Assembly: GCF_024204665.1 (NCBI RefSeq)
Contig: NZ_CP100355.1
Location: 2,089,451 to 2,153,450, forward strand
Source of the DNA: Natronosalvus rutilus
Lineage (GTDB): Archaea; Halobacteriota; Halobacteria; Halobacteriales; Natrialbaceae
DNA: 64,000 nucleotides
Direction: 5' to 3'
The translations under genes were made by a program, and so were the position numbers. The notes under the pieces are model-generated. The model saw only the letters and a list, made by a program, of their open reading frames with translations. It searched no databases and had not been told where the DNA came from. Shown here piece by piece: positions 8,997 to 18,297 of the stretch. Position 1 is the stretch's first letter. Each line of letters opens with the position of its first letter.

Positions 8997-10514
8997 TCAG
9001 CAGCCCTCGACGGTCAGGGTCCCTTCGACGCGTTGCTCGCCTGCGACAATCGCCCACTCGACGTCGCCCGTCGGAAGGTCGCTTCCGGCGACGGTGAAGG
9101 TACTCGAGATGCAGTCCTCGCCCGCGATTTCGACCGTTCCGGACCGGGTACGATCCTCGACCTCGAGGGTCACGTCGAGCTCGACCGGCTCCGTGCCGTC
9201 GTTGCGCAGGGTGACGGTGAAGTCGGCCGACTCATCGTGAGCGATCGAATCCGGCCCGGTTACCGAGAGATCGATCGACGTCGGTTCCTCGTCGCCGGGA
9301 TCTTCGTCCGTCTGATCGTCCTCGTCGGGTTCCTCCTCGTCTCCATCTTCTTCGTCTTCGGTTCGAAGGGCCAGTAATTCCCCGTCGCGACTGACGTAGA
9401 CGGTGTTTTCGTCGGCGACGATCGATTCCTGGCTCCCGATCCACTCGCGTTCGTCGAACGCGTACCGCCAGCGTTCCTCGCCGGTCTCGAGGTCGTAGGC
9501 GAGCACCCGATCCTCGTCGTCTTCTTCGTCGGGTATGTCGGCCGAATCGGGTCCATACGCAGTGATGACCGTCTCTCCGACGAGTGCCGGTAAGCTATGG
9601 TAGGAATCGGTGGTCCACCTCCGTTCGCCACTCTCGGAGAGGTCGTACGCCGAGAGGTTCCCGTCTCTCCCGAGCGCGAAGTACGTCTCGTCGACAATGG
9701 AGTTGGTGCGCGTCATGGACGTGCTGGCGACGACCTCCCGGGTGGCCATCTCGTAGAGATAGGTGGCGTCGTAAGCGGGGAAAATAGCGACGTGGCCCGA
9801 GCCAGCGGTAACCTGGCTGACCGACTCGTCGGGGTCGACCGTGACCACTGTCTCGCCCGTCTCGGGGTCGAGCCCGGCGAACATCCCCGCGCGCCCGGGT
9901 GCGTAGGCCGAATCGAACACGTAGACGGCGTCCTCCGAAACGTCGCCGAACTGCAATTCTTCGGCCGTTTCCGTCCCGTCGGCCGTCTCTACTTCGACGC
10001 GCTCGCGCTCCCATTGGATCGAGCCGTCTTCGGTGTCGAGCGCGTAGACGGTGTGCTCGCTCGCGGTGTAGACCATGCCGTGACCGACCGCCAGCTCGAG
10101 ACTATCGATCTCGCTCTCCCAGCGGACGTCGCCGGTCTCGGCGCCGATTGCCCGGATCGGGTCACCGGCTACGTAGAGTACGTCGCCGTCGGTCGAGAGC
10201 GTTCGCTCGGCGTCGATGTCACCCGTCTCCCACTCGCTCGAGCCGTCTTCGGCGTCGAGTGCGGTTACGCCTCCCTGGACCAGGGTGTAAATGCGGTCGT
10301 CGGCGATCACGATCGAACCGAGGTCGTGCGCCCCGTCGTACCGCCAGGCGATTTCGGTCGGGCGTTCGCGATGGGAGCCGTCTCCGTCCTCGCTACTATC
10401 TTCGTCGCCTTCGCCGTAACCGTCAGCGAGGACCGACCCGACTGATGCGAGAACTCCGGTTGTCGAAAGCGCTGCACCTGCTGACAGTACCGTACGGCGG
10501 TTCAAACCTGCCAT
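8997..10514 (-). CDS. Tat-exported PQQ-type beta-propeller protein with C-terminal Ig-like domain
   Basis: The chosen ATG gives 505 residues beginning MAGLNRRTVLSAGAALSTTG, a good twin-arginine signal; 19 upstream codons in frame are probably not used. An acidic linker is followed by repeated blades of the form VYxxxxG-xxxALDAEDGSxxWE (for example VTALDAEDGSSEWET, RAIGAETGDVRWES, YALDTEDGSIQWER), typical of quinoprotein/PQQ-like propellers. An Asp/Glu-rich linker leads to a CARDB-like domain ending in Cys. No dehydrogenase residues were identified, so it may be a binding or scaffold protein. It is a clear paralogue of the protein at 18298-19851 and lies between intact and broken thiI ends. 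Confidence 0.85.
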   Translation of the reverse strand: MAGLNRRTVLSAGAALSTTGVLASVGSVLADGYGEGDEDSSEDGDGSHRERPTEIAWRYDGAHDLGSIVIADDRIYTLVQGGVTALDAEDGSSEWETGDIDAERTLSTDGDVLYVAGDPIRAIGAETGDVRWESEIDSLELAVGHGMVYTASEHTVYALDTEDGSIQWERERVEVETADGTETAEELQFGDVSEDAVYVFDSAYAPGRAGMFAGLDPETGETVVTVDPDESVSQVTAGSGHVAIFPAYDATYLYEMATREVVASTSMTRTNSIVDETYFALGRDGNLSAYDLSESGERRWTTDSYHSLPALVGETVITAYGPDSADIPDEEDDEDRVLAYDLETGEERWRYAFDEREWIGSQESIVADENTVYVSRDGELLALRTEDEEDGDEEEPDEDDQTDEDPGDEEPTSIDLSVTGPDSIAHDESADFTVTLRNDGTEPVELDVTLEVEDRTRSGTVEIAGEDCISSTFTVAGSDLPTGDVEWAIVAGEQRVEGTLTVEGC

Positions 10515-10810
10515 GCCACGGTAATGACCGATTTGTGGTTTTATTATCAAGCGGATATGACCGGATTGCACGCTCGAGAACTATTTCGCTGTGTTGAACT
10601 ATCACACTACAGGACACTATAGTCGAGAAATGTACGAAGGTGGTCGTCACGGCGCCGACACCGTTTCGTTCGGCGGACAGTCAGTCGTTGATCGTCAGGG
10701 ATTCGGTTGGAGTTCCCCGCAAAGGGCATCCCGGAATGCTATATATTGTATAGTATAGGCGATGCCAGCGTTCACTTTCGCCGGCGAACGGCGTCCGAAC
10801 CCCGAGTTCG

Positions 10811-11989
10811 CTACAGTTCGATTCGTTCGGCGCTCGCCGCCGCCGCTTCGGCGCGCTCGAACAGGTCGTCTGGCTCGACCTCGAGCAACCGGTCGAGGCG
10901 GGCGTTCGTCTCGGCTCGGTCCGGTGCGATCCGGTTACAGCCGGCGTTGATCGTCGAGTCACGGTAGGTGCCGATCTCGCGGGCCTGCGCAACGATCTCC
11001 TGTTTGTCTCGAGTCAGCAGCGGCCGGTGGATCGGCAGTCGCGTCGCACGACTCGTGACGGCGACGTTCTGGGCCGTCTGGCTCGACTTCTGGCCGATAG
11101 CTTCGCCGGTGACGATTCCGCTCGCGTCGTGTTCTTCGGCAATCTGCTCGGCGATCCGGTAGATGAATCGCCGCAGGGAGAGCATCCGTCCTTCCTCCAT
11201 GGTCTCCGCGAGCAGAGAGACGGTCTCCCCGCCGGGCACGCGGTAGACGCTCAGGTCGACGTTCGGCGCGTACCGCGAGAGCGAGCGGACGGTCTCGATC
11301 GCGCGCGCCTCGTGGTCCGGGCCGCCGTAGTCACCGAGCGCGACGTAGACCGGGATCACCGGCGAGCCCCGGCGCATCATTTCGTAGGCTGCGACGGGGG
11401 AGTCGATGCCGCCGCTGACGAGCGCCACCATCGGCGCCTGCGATCGAAGGGGCAGGCCGCCCGGCCCCTCGAGACGGTCGAGGTAGACGTAAGCCGCCTC
11501 GTCGCGAACCTCGACGCCGAAGGTCAGATCGGGATCCTCGAGGTCGACCTCGGGATCGAACTCGTCTTCGACGGCCTCCCAGATGGCGGTCCCGCCCTGC
11601 CGGGCGACGTCCTCGCTCGTGAACGGCAGGCGCTTGTCGGCGCGGGTAGCGTCGACGGCGAAACTGCCGCCGTCGTAGCTGGCGTGAGCGGTCTCGGCGA
11701 GCGCGTCGCAGATCGTTTCGAGGTCGGCCTCCACCACGATTGCGGGGCTGGTCGAGACGACGCCGAAGACGTCGGCGGTCGCGGCGGCCGCGGCCTCCAC
11801 GGCGTCCTCGGTGGTGTGAATCAGCGGCCGGTTCCAGTTGCCCTCCACGTTGCCAGCCACCGATCGGTCCGCGAGGACGGCCTCGAGGTTCTCGAGCAGG
11901 AAGTCGAGCATGTACCGCTTGACGGTGTTGCTCTTCGTGTTGAGGTCCCCGTGTCGGACGAGGACGGTGTCGGCGCCGGGCGGGTGCAT
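10811..11989 (-). CDS. thiI: tRNA 4-thiouridine synthase ThiI (no rhodanese domain)
   Basis: A 392-residue enzyme that adenylates U8 of tRNA for sulfur transfer. Residues about 60-165 form a THUMP RNA-binding domain. The PP-loop ATP site is SGGIDSPVA at 192-200. The later CNRIAP motif and the acidic RLLEVEPDD tail complete the archaeal form. There is no C-terminal rhodanese domain, so sulfur must come from elsewhere. The last 30 or so codons are duplicated as a remnant at 8788-8895. The intergenic region to its left (10515-10810) contains an AT-rich TATATATTG stretch and the promoter of the beta-propeller gene. Confidence 0.93.
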   Translation of the reverse strand: MHPPGADTVLVRHGDLNTKSNTVKRYMLDFLLENLEAVLADRSVAGNVEGNWNRPLIHTTEDAVEAAAAATADVFGVVSTSPAIVVEADLETICDALAETAHASYDGGSFAVDATRADKRLPFTSEDVARQGGTAIWEAVEDEFDPEVDLEDPDLTFGVEVRDEAAYVYLDRLEGPGGLPLRSQAPMVALVSGGIDSPVAAYEMMRRGSPVIPVYVALGDYGGPDHEARAIETVRSLSRYAPNVDLSVYRVPGGETVSLLAETMEEGRMLSLRRFIYRIAEQIAEEHDASGIVTGEAIGQKSSQTAQNVAVTSRATRLPIHRPLLTRDKQEIVAQAREIGTYRDSTINAGCNRIAPDRAETNARLDRLLEVEPDDLFERAEAAAASAERIEL

Positions 11990-12128
11990 GGAGAGAGATA
12001 GATGGGCCGACGTATAAGGGGATTACGAGCGACGAAGCCGCGGTGGCGACTGGCGAGACGCTCGAGAACACGGCACACGTCGACCCGGTAACACGGCTTT
12101 TATCCTCACTCGGCCCCTGCTAGAATCG

Positions 12129-14954
12129 ATGACAGACGGGGACGTCGCCGCCTTCACTCACCTCGGCTCGAGCGTCCGGGAGGCCCTCTCCGAACGCGGG
12201 TTCGCAACGCCGACGGCGCCACAGCGACTCGCGATTCCGCCGCTGGCCGCCGGCGAGCACACGCTCGTGATCGCCCCTACGGGGAGTGGAAAGACCGAGA
12301 CGGCGATGCTTCCCGTCTTCGACGACCTCGTGGCCGACTCACCCGAGGGGTTCGGCGCGCTCTACGTCACTCCGCTGCGGGCGCTCAACCGCGACATGCG
12401 CGAGCGCCTCGAGTGGTGGGGCGAGTACCTCGGCCTCGAAGTTGACGTCCGTCACGGTGACACCACCCAGTATCAGCGCGGCAAACAGGCCAAAAATCCG
12501 CCCGACGTGCTCGTGACGACCCCAGAGACGCTGCAGGCGATGCTCACCGGCGAACGCCTCCGGGAGGGGCTCGAGGACGTCTCCCACGTCGTGATCGACG
12601 AGGTTCACGAGCTCGCCGCCTCCAAGCGGGGCGCCCAGCTGGCGGTGGGGCTCGAGCGACTCCGCGAACTGTCGGGCTCGTTCCAGCGAATCGGACTCTC
12701 CGCGACCGTCGGCGATCCCGAGTCGGTCGGACAGTTTCTCACGGGCGGCCGACCGTGTACGATTCGCGAAATCGACGTCGGGAGCCGGATCGACGTGCGG
12801 GTGCGCCAGCCGGAGATCACGGACGAAGATCAGCGACTCTCGGGCGAACTCGCCACCGACGCGACGACGGCCAGCCACGTCCGATTTATCAGGGACCTCG
12901 TCGCCGAAAACGAGTCCACGCTCATCTTCGTCAACACCCGCCAGACGGCCGAGGCCCTCGGCTCGCGGTTCACCCGCCTCGACCTGCCGATTGGGGTCCA
13001 CCACGGGTCGCTCTCGAAAGAGGCCCGCATTGACGTCGAGGACCGGTTCAAAGCCGGCGACCTCGACGCGCTCCTGTGTACCTCCTCGATGGAACTTGGG
13101 ATCGACGTGGGCCGGATCGACCACGTGATCCAGTACCAGAGCCCGCGCCAGGTCTCGCGACTGCTCCAGCGGATCGGCCGCGCAGGCCACCGTCGCGACC
13201 AGGTCTCGCGAGGGACCATCGTGACGACCCGCCCGGACGACACGCTCGAGGCGCTGGCCATCGCCCGGCGGGCGAGCGCGGGCGAGGTCGAACCGGCCGA
13301 GATCCACGACGGGAGCCTCGACGTGGTCGCCAACCAAATTCCGGGGATCGTTCAGTCGACCGGCTCGCGCCACCTGATGGAGATCCGTGATCTGTTCGCC
13401 CGCGCCTATCCGTTCCGCGACCTCGAGGAGTCGGCGCTCCGGAGCGTCCTCTCGGAGCTTCACCGGAATCGCATCGTCTGGTTCGACGAGAGCAGCGAGC
13501 GAGTCGAGACCACCGGCGGCACCTGGCAGTACGTCTACGCCAACCTCTCGATGATCCCCGACGAGGCGACCTACGAGGTCCACGACATCGCCTCGAGCGG
13601 CCAGATCGGCACTCTCGACGAGCGATTCGTCACGACCTTTGGTCAGCCGGGGGCCGTCTTCATCCAACGCGGGGAGATGTGGCGAATCGTCGAAATCGAC
13701 GACGAAGAGGAACGGGTACGGGTCACCCCCATCGAGGACCCCGTCGGCGAGGTCCCCTCCTGGATCGGTCAGGAGATTCCCGTCCCCGAACCGGTCGCCC
13801 AGGAGGTCGGCGAGATTCGCGGTACCGTCGGCTCGCAACTCGAGACCGGCGCCGACGACGGCGCCGTCGCTCGCGACCTCGGCGGGCGCTACCCGGGCGA
13901 CGATACGACGCTCTTGGGGGCCGTCTCCGGACTCCGGAAACAGCTCGAGGGCGAGACGCCGATGCCGACCCACGACCGTATCGTGCTCGAGCGCCAGGGG
14001 CGGACGGTCGTCCTCAATGCTTGTTTCGGCCACCGGACGAACGAGACCCTCGGTCGCGTGCTCTCGGCCCTGCTCGGCCAGCAGTCCGGATCGTCGATCG
14101 GCCTCGACACCGACCCCTACCGGATCGAACTCGAAGTGCCGACCGACGTGGCGACGAGCGACATCGTGACCGTCCTGACCGAGACGGATCCCGACCACGT
14201 CGGCACCATCGTCGAGTTAGGATTGAAGGGGTCGGACGCCCTCGCCTACCGCCTCTCACAGGTCTCGGCGAAGTTCGGCGCGCTCAAGCGCTGGCAGGGC
14301 TCCGGCCGCATGTCGAACGAACGGTTGCTCAAGGCGCTCGAGGACACGCCGATGTACGCCGAGTCGATCCGCGAGGTGTTCCACGAGGACCTCGACGTGG
14401 CGGGCGCGAGCCGCATCCTCTCGCGGCTCCGGTCCGGCGAAATCTCGCTCGAAACGATTCGCGGCCGGACGGCCATCGGGAGCGCAGGCCGCTCCGGTGG
14501 CAAGGAACTGCTGGTGCCCGAGAACGCCGACGCGAGCGTCATCCAGACCGTCAAGGAGCGCCTGCAGGACGACCGGGTGACCCTGCTGTGCACCCACTGT
14601 CGGGAGTGGTACTCGCGGACGAAAGTGAAGCGGGTCGCGGACCAGCCCGAGTGCCCCAACTGCGGATCGACGCGCGTAGCGGCGCTGAGCCCGTGGGCCG
14701 ACGACGTCCTCCAGGCCGTCCAGGCCAACTCGAAGGACGAGGAACAGGAAGAGTTGACCCGTCGCGCGGTCAAGAACGCCAATCTCGTCCAGAGCCACGG
14801 CAAGCGGGCCGTCGTCGCCATGTCCGCGCGCGGCGTCGGCCCGCACAACGCCGCCCAGATCATCAGCCGTCTACGCGAGAACGAGGCCGACTTCTACCGG
14901 GACATCCTCGAGAAGGAGCGTCAGTACGCCCGGACGAAGGCGTTCTGGGATTGA
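12129..14954 (+). CDS. lhr: Large archaeal DEAD/DEAH helicase of the Lhr family
   Basis: A 941-residue superfamily 2 helicase. The Q-motif-like TPTAPQRLAIPPL is followed by Walker A TGSGKT at 51-56, Walker B DEVHE near 157, SAT (LSATVGD), and motif VI QRIGRAGHR. The long C-terminal half is the winged-helix and Lhr core region. A four-cysteine site follows at about 820-845: CTHC...CPNC. Archaeal Lhr proteins remodel DNA or RNA forks and have been linked to repair and RNA processing. The gene is single, and its ATG follows a TATA-like CTTTTATCC. Confidence 0.95.
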   Translation: MTDGDVAAFTHLGSSVREALSERGFATPTAPQRLAIPPLAAGEHTLVIAPTGSGKTETAMLPVFDDLVADSPEGFGALYVTPLRALNRDMRERLEWWGEYLGLEVDVRHGDTTQYQRGKQAKNPPDVLVTTPETLQAMLTGERLREGLEDVSHVVIDEVHELAASKRGAQLAVGLERLRELSGSFQRIGLSATVGDPESVGQFLTGGRPCTIREIDVGSRIDVRVRQPEITDEDQRLSGELATDATTASHVRFIRDLVAENESTLIFVNTRQTAEALGSRFTRLDLPIGVHHGSLSKEARIDVEDRFKAGDLDALLCTSSMELGIDVGRIDHVIQYQSPRQVSRLLQRIGRAGHRRDQVSRGTIVTTRPDDTLEALAIARRASAGEVEPAEIHDGSLDVVANQIPGIVQSTGSRHLMEIRDLFARAYPFRDLEESALRSVLSELHRNRIVWFDESSERVETTGGTWQYVYANLSMIPDEATYEVHDIASSGQIGTLDERFVTTFGQPGAVFIQRGEMWRIVEIDDEEERVRVTPIEDPVGEVPSWIGQEIPVPEPVAQEVGEIRGTVGSQLETGADDGAVARDLGGRYPGDDTTLLGAVSGLRKQLEGETPMPTHDRIVLERQGRTVVLNACFGHRTNETLGRVLSALLGQQSGSSIGLDTDPYRIELEVPTDVATSDIVTVLTETDPDHVGTIVELGLKGSDALAYRLSQVSAKFGALKRWQGSGRMSNERLLKALEDTPMYAESIREVFHEDLDVAGASRILSRLRSGEISLETIRGRTAIGSAGRSGGKELLVPENADASVIQTVKERLQDDRVTLLCTHCREWYSRTKVKRVADQPECPNCGSTRVAALSPWADDVLQAVQANSKDEEQEELTRRAVKNANLVQSHGKRAVVAMSARGVGPHNAAQIISRLRENEADFYRDILEKERQYARTKAFWD

Positions 14955-15048
14955 CTGAGACTGAGCATGGGGCCAGGCTCGGGCGGGAATCGGTCCCACT
15001 CGAGCCGCGGTCGTAACGCCCAAGCGTTCACACCGCGTTCGTCCGACT

Positions 15049-15783
15049 ATGAAGTTCGCGCCGGGCGCGTGGCGCTACGCCATCGTTCCGCTGGTCGTGG
15101 CCCCATTCGCCTACCTCATCAGCGTCGGCGTCGGCATCGCGACCCTCCTGCTCGGCGTCGGGACGCTCGCGTTCTTCCGCGATCCCGAGCGAACGCCGCC
15201 CCTGTCTGGCGTCGTCGCGCCTGCCGACGGCAAGGTGTCCGTCATGCGGACCGAGGGCGACCAGTTTCGGCTGGGGACGTTCATGAACGTCCACAACGTC
15301 CACGTCGTCCGTGCGCCGTTCGACGCTACGGTACGGGACGTGGAGCACTCGCCGGGCGGATTCAAACCCGCGTTCTCGAAGGACTCCGACCGGAACGAGA
15401 AAGTTCACCTGCACCTTGAGCCCGCAGAAGGGGCGTTCTCCGAGGGGGCGTTTCCCGAGGGTGACGCCGAGAACTCCGAACCAGGCCTCGACGAAACCGG
15501 AGATCGAGCCACGGAGGCTGAGGTCACGTTCATCGCCGGCGCGTTCGCCCGTCGCATCCACCCCTACGTCGAGCCTGGCGACTCGCTCGAGCGGGGCCAG
15601 CGAATCGGCCACATCGCGTTCGGCAGTCGGGTCGACGTGGTGTTCCCGCCGACCGTCGCGCCCGAGGATCTGGCGGTCGAACCGGGCCAGAAGATGACTG
15701 CCGGAGAGACGGTGATCCTCGAGACCGGCGGGAATCCACTGTCGGGCAACGACGGACTCGACGCCGATCGCTCGAGCCGCTGA
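15049..15783 (+). CDS. Archaeal phosphatidylserine decarboxylase, pyruvoyl enzyme
   Basis: A 244-residue membrane-associated enzyme that decarboxylates archaetidylserine to archaetidylethanolamine. Two hydrophobic segments occupy residues 8-42. The conserved body includes VVAPADGKVSV and FMNVHNVHVVRAP. The self-cleavage site that forms the pyruvoyl group is Gly192-Ser193 in AFGSRVDVVFP. An insert at about 125-152, rich in Glu and Gly with a repeated EGAF unit, is longer than in most relatives and looks like a haloadaptive loop. No synthase gene is adjacent; lhr ends 94 bases upstream. Confidence 0.9.
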   Translation: MKFAPGAWRYAIVPLVVAPFAYLISVGVGIATLLLGVGTLAFFRDPERTPPLSGVVAPADGKVSVMRTEGDQFRLGTFMNVHNVHVVRAPFDATVRDVEHSPGGFKPAFSKDSDRNEKVHLHLEPAEGAFSEGAFPEGDAENSEPGLDETGDRATEAEVTFIAGAFARRIHPYVEPGDSLERGQRIGHIAFGSRVDVVFPPTVAPEDLAVEPGQKMTAGETVILETGGNPLSGNDGLDADRSSR

Positions 15784-15824
15784 TTAGTCCTGGCCGATGT
15801 GCGACCGCCAGCCAGCACCAGCCG

Positions 15825-18017
15825 TTAGCGTTTCGCGTCCACTACGTCCCGAGCCGCCTCGAAGTGGCGCTGCTCGACGACCACGTCGTCCGCGTGTTCG
15901 TTCGCCTCCTCGGGGCCGTACTTCGTGGCGACCTCGCGGATCGCCCGCATCGAGGCGTCCCGGACGAGCGCCTCGAGGTCGGCGCCGGTGTAGCCCTCAA
16001 GGTCGTCGACGAGGGCATCGAGGTCGACGTCCTCTCCGAACGGTTTTCCTCGGCCGTGGACCTCGAGGATCTTGCGTCGGGCCTCGAGGTCGGGTTCTGG
16101 CACGAGGACGTGCGTGTCGAGGCGGCCCGGTCGGAGCAAGGCCGGGTCGAGGTGGTCCTTGCGGTTGGTCGCTGCCAGCACCACGAGATTCGGGTTCTCG
16201 CGCATGCCGTCGAGTTCGGTCAGCAGCTGAGAGACGACGCGGTCGGTCACCTCGTGGCCGTCATCACGATTGGCGGCGATGGCGTCGATTTCGTCGAAAA
16301 AGACGATCGAAGGGGCCGACTGGCGGGCTCGCTCGAACACCTTCCGGATCGCTTTCTCGCTCTCGCCGACGTAGCGGTCGACGATTTCCGGCCCGTCGAC
16401 GCGAACGAAGTTGACGTCCGTCTCGCCAGCGAGCGCTCGAGCCAGAAGCGTCTTTCCGGTTCCGGGTGGCCCGTAGAGCAGGACGCCCGACGGCGGGTCG
16501 GTGTTCGTCCGATCGAAGAGTCGCTCGTAGGTCAGCGGCCACTCGACGGACTCCCGGAGCACCTGTTTGGCGTCCTCGAGGCCGCCGACGTCCGCAAAGT
16601 CGGTGTTGGGCGACTCGGCGACGTACTCACGCATCGCGGAGGGTTCGACGGCCGCGAGCGCGGTGTCGAAGTCCGCCCGGGTAACCGTGGGATTCGCGCT
16701 CCAGGCCGCGCGCTCGTCGGCGTCGGTGGGACGGCGGCGGATGGCGGCCATCGCAGCCTCGGTGACGACGGAATCGAGGTCCGCGCCGACGAAGCCGTGG
16801 GTTCGACTCGCGATTTTGTCGACGTTGACGTCCTCGGCCAGGGGCATCCCACGGGTGTGGACCTCGAGGATCTCGCGTCGACCGACCATGTCGGGAACGC
16901 CGATCTGGATCTCGCGGTCGAAGCGGCCGCCACGCCGGAGTGCGGGGTCGATGGTGTCCACCCGATTCGTCGCCCCGATCACGATCACCTCGCCGCGGGC
17001 GTCGAGCCCGTCCATCAGGGTCAGCAACTGGCCGACGATCCGGTTCTCGGCGTCGCCGTCGTCGTCGCGCGTCCCCGCGATTGAGTCGATTTCGTCGAAG
17101 AAGATGATCGTCGGGGCGTTCTCGCGGGCCTCCTGGAAGGTCTGTCGAAGTTGCTCCTCGGATTCGCCTTTGTACTTCGACATGATCTCCGGCCCAGAGA
17201 TCGTCACGAAGTTGGCCTCGACCTCGTTGGCCACCGCACGGGCGATCAGCGTCTTCCCCGTGCCGGGTGGTCCGTACAGCAGGACGCCCGACGGCGGCTC
17301 GACCCCGAGACGTTTGAACAGCTCGGGTTCGGAGATCGGTAACTCGATCATCTCCCGGACCTGCTCGAGTTCCTCGTCGAGGCCGCCGATGTCCTCGTAG
17401 GTGACGCCGGAGGGACGGTCCGACGGGGCCGCCGACCCCGACGACGCTCGCCCGTCGGCGTCTCGAGACGGCGTCGAACTCGGCGCGTCCGCACCGTCGG
17501 AATCGGTGTCGTCGAAGACCAGCACGGTCGTGGAGCCGGTGATCTGGACGTCGCCCGCGGGTTCGGTCTCGACGACGGTGAAGGGGTCGGCCGCGACGCC
17601 CTCGATCCGAATCTGTTCGCCAGCACGGATCGGTCGGTTGCGCAGTTTCTGGTTGGCGACGCGCTCGGCCAGTCGCGACTCGGCGTCGCTCAGCGACGGC
17701 GGCGGCGAGAGCGTGACGGTTTCGGCCTCTCGGATGGACGAACCGTCTGTCGCTCGAACCTCGACGGTATCGCCCACGTTCACGCCAGCGTTCGCGCGGG
17801 TGTCGGCGTCGATCTGGACGACCTGCTCCGGGATCGCCGGATCCGCCGGCCACATCTTCGCGACGGTTCGTCCCTCGCCCTCGATGACGACGGTGTCGCC
17901 GCTCAACACGCCGAGTTTTCGCCGCGCCGTCTCGGGGATCCGTGCGACGCCACGGCCGGCGTCGCGCTTCTCCGCCGCGCGCACGGTCAGCGTGACGCCG
18001 TCGTCAGTCTCGGTCAT
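15825..18017 (-). CDS. cdcH: CdcH/VAT-type AAA+ ATPase (Cdc48 homologue)
   Basis: A 730-residue two-ring AAA+ unfoldase. The N domain (about 1-180) has the double-psi barrel pattern ARIPETARRKLGVLSGDTVVIEG. A linker follows, then two ATPase modules, each with GPPGTGKT Walker A (near 250 and 517), FFDEIDSIA or FFDEIDAIA Walker B, and arginine-finger region RRGGRFDREI or LRPGRLDTHV. It lacks the longer acidic tail of eukaryotic Cdc48. An ORF extends 36 codons upstream, but MTETDDGVTL matches the expected N-terminus. Probably essential for protein quality control and complex disassembly. Confidence 0.95.
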   Translation of the reverse strand: MTETDDGVTLTVRAAEKRDAGRGVARIPETARRKLGVLSGDTVVIEGEGRTVAKMWPADPAIPEQVVQIDADTRANAGVNVGDTVEVRATDGSSIREAETVTLSPPPSLSDAESRLAERVANQKLRNRPIRAGEQIRIEGVAADPFTVVETEPAGDVQITGSTTVLVFDDTDSDGADAPSSTPSRDADGRASSGSAAPSDRPSGVTYEDIGGLDEELEQVREMIELPISEPELFKRLGVEPPSGVLLYGPPGTGKTLIARAVANEVEANFVTISGPEIMSKYKGESEEQLRQTFQEARENAPTIIFFDEIDSIAGTRDDDGDAENRIVGQLLTLMDGLDARGEVIVIGATNRVDTIDPALRRGGRFDREIQIGVPDMVGRREILEVHTRGMPLAEDVNVDKIASRTHGFVGADLDSVVTEAAMAAIRRRPTDADERAAWSANPTVTRADFDTALAAVEPSAMREYVAESPNTDFADVGGLEDAKQVLRESVEWPLTYERLFDRTNTDPPSGVLLYGPPGTGKTLLARALAGETDVNFVRVDGPEIVDRYVGESEKAIRKVFERARQSAPSIVFFDEIDAIAANRDDGHEVTDRVVSQLLTELDGMRENPNLVVLAATNRKDHLDPALLRPGRLDTHVLVPEPDLEARRKILEVHGRGKPFGEDVDLDALVDDLEGYTGADLEALVRDASMRAIREVATKYGPEEANEHADDVVVEQRHFEAARDVVDAKR

Positions 18018-18297
18018 GACAGATCGTTGTGGGGGAGTCGCCTTGAGAATTTCCCACCAGCGGCGATGCGTCCGATGATCGACGTCGGCAGTAGAATCTC
18101 TCGAGACGCGGGCCGAGTCATCCAATTGCTCGAGAGGAAGCCCGCTTCACGGAGTCGATCGGTCACAGTCGTGTCCCCTAGCCGTTCAAGCAATCCCGTG
18201 CCAGCGCCATAATTACAGCGCGAGCAACAGTTTCTCTGCGTGAAACGTTTGGGTAAACAACTGCATAGGAATAGGAGGAAGTTCGTTTTTCGCACCC

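Noticed and set aside
8461-9240. 259-codon plus-strand frame across the thiI remnant and the propeller 3' end
   Set aside because: Serine/arginine-rich with no start signal; overlaps better supported features on the other strand.
12339-14198. 619-codon frame antisense to lhr
   Set aside because: The plus strand encodes a complete helicase with all motifs; the antisense product shows no fold pattern.
18014-18297. Minus-strand peptide LLERLGDTTVTDRLREAGFL in the cdcH upstream region
   Set aside because: Looks protein-like over 40 codons but is part of a long shadow frame antisense to the second propeller gene and lacks its own start.
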